This document shows positions 61,873 through 64,000 of a DNA stretch of 64,000 bases, piece after piece (position 1 is the first letter of the stretch; each line of letters opens with the position of its first letter). Location of the stretch: positions 62,001-126,000 of the forward strand of contig NZ_LUVZ01000002.1 in assembly GCF_001593385.1 (NCBI RefSeq). The letters are read 5' to 3'. The position numbers were made by a program, and so were the translations under genes. The DNA comes from Chryseobacterium cucumeris (lineage in GTDB: Bacteria > Bacteroidota > Bacteroidia > Flavobacteriales > Weeksellaceae). Under the pieces are notes generated by a model. It was not told the origin of the DNA. It saw only the letters and a list, made by a program, of their open reading frames with translations, and ran no database searches.

Positions 61873-63845
61873 AAAAGGCCATAATCAACCAAGAGCAATA
61901 TTTTTTTGAATATTATACCTATAAGAGTAGCCAGGATAAAATTAATAGTCAAGGTGGCTTAATTCGTAAATTAATACATCCTACCAATGGCTTCGATTTT
62001 TTTGTCTATGAACAAAATACTGCTTCAAAAGTATACGGCTATGATGGAAATAATAACTATTTTTTAAATGATATCCAAAATAAGAGTGTACCTGGTCAAA
62101 GACTAAAAGAAATTACAACATATGATACAAATGGGAATAATTTCATCAAAAAAAGGTTTTTTTATAATTATGAAAATGGAAGATCAACAGGAATAACATC
62201 ACAAGAACGAACATCAGCCCCTATAGGAAGCAGTTCTGATCCTTTAGCTCTATATTCGAGCAGTGGAGGTTATTATGAATCATTATATGACGCCGATATT
62301 AGTTACAGTAAGGTAATAGAAAAAATAGAAGGTAAAGAAAAAAGCGAATTTTACTTTACAGATCTTGCTACAAATCCTGACTCTTTAGATCTAAAAACTT
62401 TTTCGTCCAGCACTCCTGCCAGTTATGTGAGTCTTAGAAAGAAATATATTAGCAAGAGTGCTGAGAGAGGTAAACTATATAGAACAGATAATCAAATTAA
62501 TGTTAAAAATATATTTTATCCAGGTGATTTATTAAAAGCGTCTAACTGTTATAGTTCCAATTGTAACTTTATTAATATTGATAAACCAGGTAAGAAGTTG
62601 CTTACCTATAAACAGATGGTTGATGACAATATTAACTTACCTATTTTAGTTATTGAAAAAAATAATTCTAATAAATATACTCTTTCAGAAAGTATTTATA
62701 ATAGGTTTGAAAACTCTAATAGATATAGATTAGTAACACAACAGGTGAATCAATTAAATTCTCATTTTGATGAATCAAATTTTGAAAATGCTGAAGTTTT
62801 TGAAACAGAAAAATTTGATCTATATGACAATAAAGAGAATTTAATCCAAACAACCCGTAAATCAGGAATACCTATAACTACAATTTGGGGCTATCATCAA
62901 ACTAAACCTATAGCTATAATTGAAGGAGCTTCCTATTCACAACTTATGCAAATTTTCAATTTAAATCCCAATGATCCTAATTCTTATAAAGAGCTGGAAA
63001 TCGTTAAAAAATCCAATTTGGATATTGATGATGTAACCGAAAATGAATTAATTTCCAATCTAAATATATTTAAAAAGAAATTGGAACCTATGCCCTTTAA
63101 AGTTACATTATATGCTTATGATCCGTTAATAGGGGTTAAAACTATTTTTAATTCTTCAGGGATTAAAGAAAACTATAAGTATGATTCTCAAAATAGACTA
63201 GAAAGAATATTTGATAATAATGATAAAATATTAAAAGAATACAAGTATAATTATGCTCCTCTGTCAATTCCCCCTATTATCTTTTACAACTCAGAACACA
63301 GTAAACCTTTTACCAGAAATAATTGTGGTCAAGGTTATGACAGCGATACATATGACTATACAGTCCCTGCAGAAATATATTCATCCACGATAAGCCTATC
63401 TGATGCTGAACAAAAAGCATTAGATGATATTAATTCAAATGGTCAAGCAGAAGCAAATCAAAACTTGCAATGTTTTGCTTCCGAGTGTCCATTTACTCCT
63501 ATGGGAGGATTATCTTTGACTAAGCCATCAGTAATTTATAATGAAAATTCATATTTGGTTCATTTTAGCGCTCTTATTAATACTAATGGTATAGATCCTA
63601 CATCTTTTAGTTCGGGAGCTGGACGTACACTTGGGCTTATAACGGGAACTTGTAGGCCTTCAAGGACTCAAGTGATTACCTTTGATGAACCTTCAGGAGG
63701 AATGTTTGGCGATACTCCAGCTAATCGTAGATGGGAGGTAAGAATTGATGCTGTTGGGAATGTGTCTGCAAAATTAGTATCTGGCACAATTACGAGTTCA
63801 AGATATGGATATATAAACTTTAAGTTTCATTTTTCAAAAAACTAA
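61869..63845 (+). pseudogene. RHS-like protein, C-terminal part with DUF5977-like domain
   Basis: This frame is open from 61869 to the stop at 63845 and continues the gene before it after a -1 shift in the T run at 61865-61870. It holds RHS-type repeats (KYDSQNRLERIFDNNDKILK, LKEITTYDTNGNN) and, near the C-terminus, DYTVPAEIYSSTISLSDAEQ with flanking Gly/Asn-rich residues, which match DUF5977. The last part (PMGGLSLTKPSVIYNENSY) forms a beta-rich domain with Cys. No toxin-like domain is recognisable at the end. Without the frameshift it would join the N-terminal part; an own start inside (for example 62427) is less likely. Confidence 0.7.
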
Positions 63846-63853
63846 ACACAATC

Positions 63854-64000
63854 ATGAAAAAACTTATAATTCCTGTAGGGGTTCTTATGATGGGAACTGC
63901 CCAGGGGCAGCTTACCAATACGGAAAATTATGTCTACTCCAAGACGTATTTGTCAGATCCTGCACTTGCTAATGTTAAAACCTCTGAAACGGTTCAGTAT
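63854..64000 (+). CDS. 3'-truncated DUF6443/RHS-type surface protein
   Basis: The first 49 residues are in the window: a signal peptide (MKKLIIPVGVLMMGTAQGQ) followed by LTNTENYVYSKTYLSDPALA, which matches the N-terminal DUF6443 domain of Bacteroidetes RHS proteins. It starts 9 bases after the previous gene and probably belongs to the same RHS cluster, so RHS proteins appear to be encoded in tandem here. Confidence 0.8.
   Translation, partial: MKKLIIPVGVLMMGTAQGQLTNTENYVYSKTYLSDPALANVKTSETVQY

Overview
The window looks like chromosome from a Flavobacteriia/Weeksellaceae bacterium, most likely Chryseobacterium or a close relative. The reasons are AT-rich DNA, two proteins with C-terminal T9SS (Por) sorting domains, a SusC/SusD pair, putative promoters with the Bacteroidetes -7 element TAnnTTTG, many Chryseobacterium-type small families (DUF493, DUF4197, DUF1398, DUF6443, DUF5977), and a double-glycine leader peptide of a kind I associate with that genus. 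The assignment is inferred from content only. I see no rRNA, CRISPR array, prophage or intact insertion sequence; there is one tRNA (Arg-ACG).

Layout. 1-3.5 kb: the end of a surface protein, an intergenic stretch with a possible remnant, a cytosolic histidine kinase/LuxR regulator pair, and two very AT-rich orphan genes. 3.5-12.2 kb: a blue-light/flavin island. On the minus strand a TetR regulator, an ABC1/UbiB kinase, a DUF2256 zinc protein (short, overlapping), a DASH cryptochrome, an FeS-BCP-type photolyase homologue that lacks the Fe-S cysteines, a DUF2805 protein, an SDR lacking the catalytic Tyr and a MarR regulator lie almost end to end. Divergent to them are GTP cyclohydrolase II (flavin supply) and an SDR/DUF2867 protein. 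An inverted repeat lies between the two arms.

12.5-19.5 kb: tRNA-Arg, a metal-chelate binding lipoprotein, MtgA, a membrane SpecificRecomb protein, a 55-residue Cys-rich GG-leader peptide, DciA-like DUF721, a frameshifted four-helix-bundle gene, RecF and a UbiA-like membrane protein. 19.5-26.1 kb: a 1980-residue alpha-2-macroglobulin followed by an ecotin, two protease inhibitors side by side. 26.6-30.3 kb: a TolC/HlyD/ABC-2 permease export operon without its own ATPase. 30.5-33.9 kb: small stress or housekeeping enzymes (DUF1569, two VOC, SRPBCC) and a T9SS cargo protein.

34.2-41 kb: a membrane protein with a HisKA_3 kinase and NarL-type regulator, DUF1398, a DUF2490 barrel, bestrophin and a Na+/H+ antiporter. 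41-48.5 kb: an SRPBCC gene with a premature stop, GNAT, VOC, tandem glutaminyl-peptide cyclotransferases, deoxynucleoside kinase, an ArsC-like protein, DUF493 and DUF4197. 48.8-57.8 kb: a polysaccharide utilisation locus (SusC, SusD, GH144-like glucanase, alpha/beta hydrolase, GH3 beta-glucosidase) whose enzyme set fits beta-1,2-glucan. 57.8-64 kb: two tandem paralogues of an unknown secreted family, a T9SS cargo protein, and an RHS-like gene broken by a T-run frameshift and followed by the start of a DUF6443/RHS gene.

Most noteworthy are the light/flavin island with its two divergent enzymes, the Cys-rich GG peptide, the macroglobulin-ecotin pair, and three genes disrupted by single-base changes.
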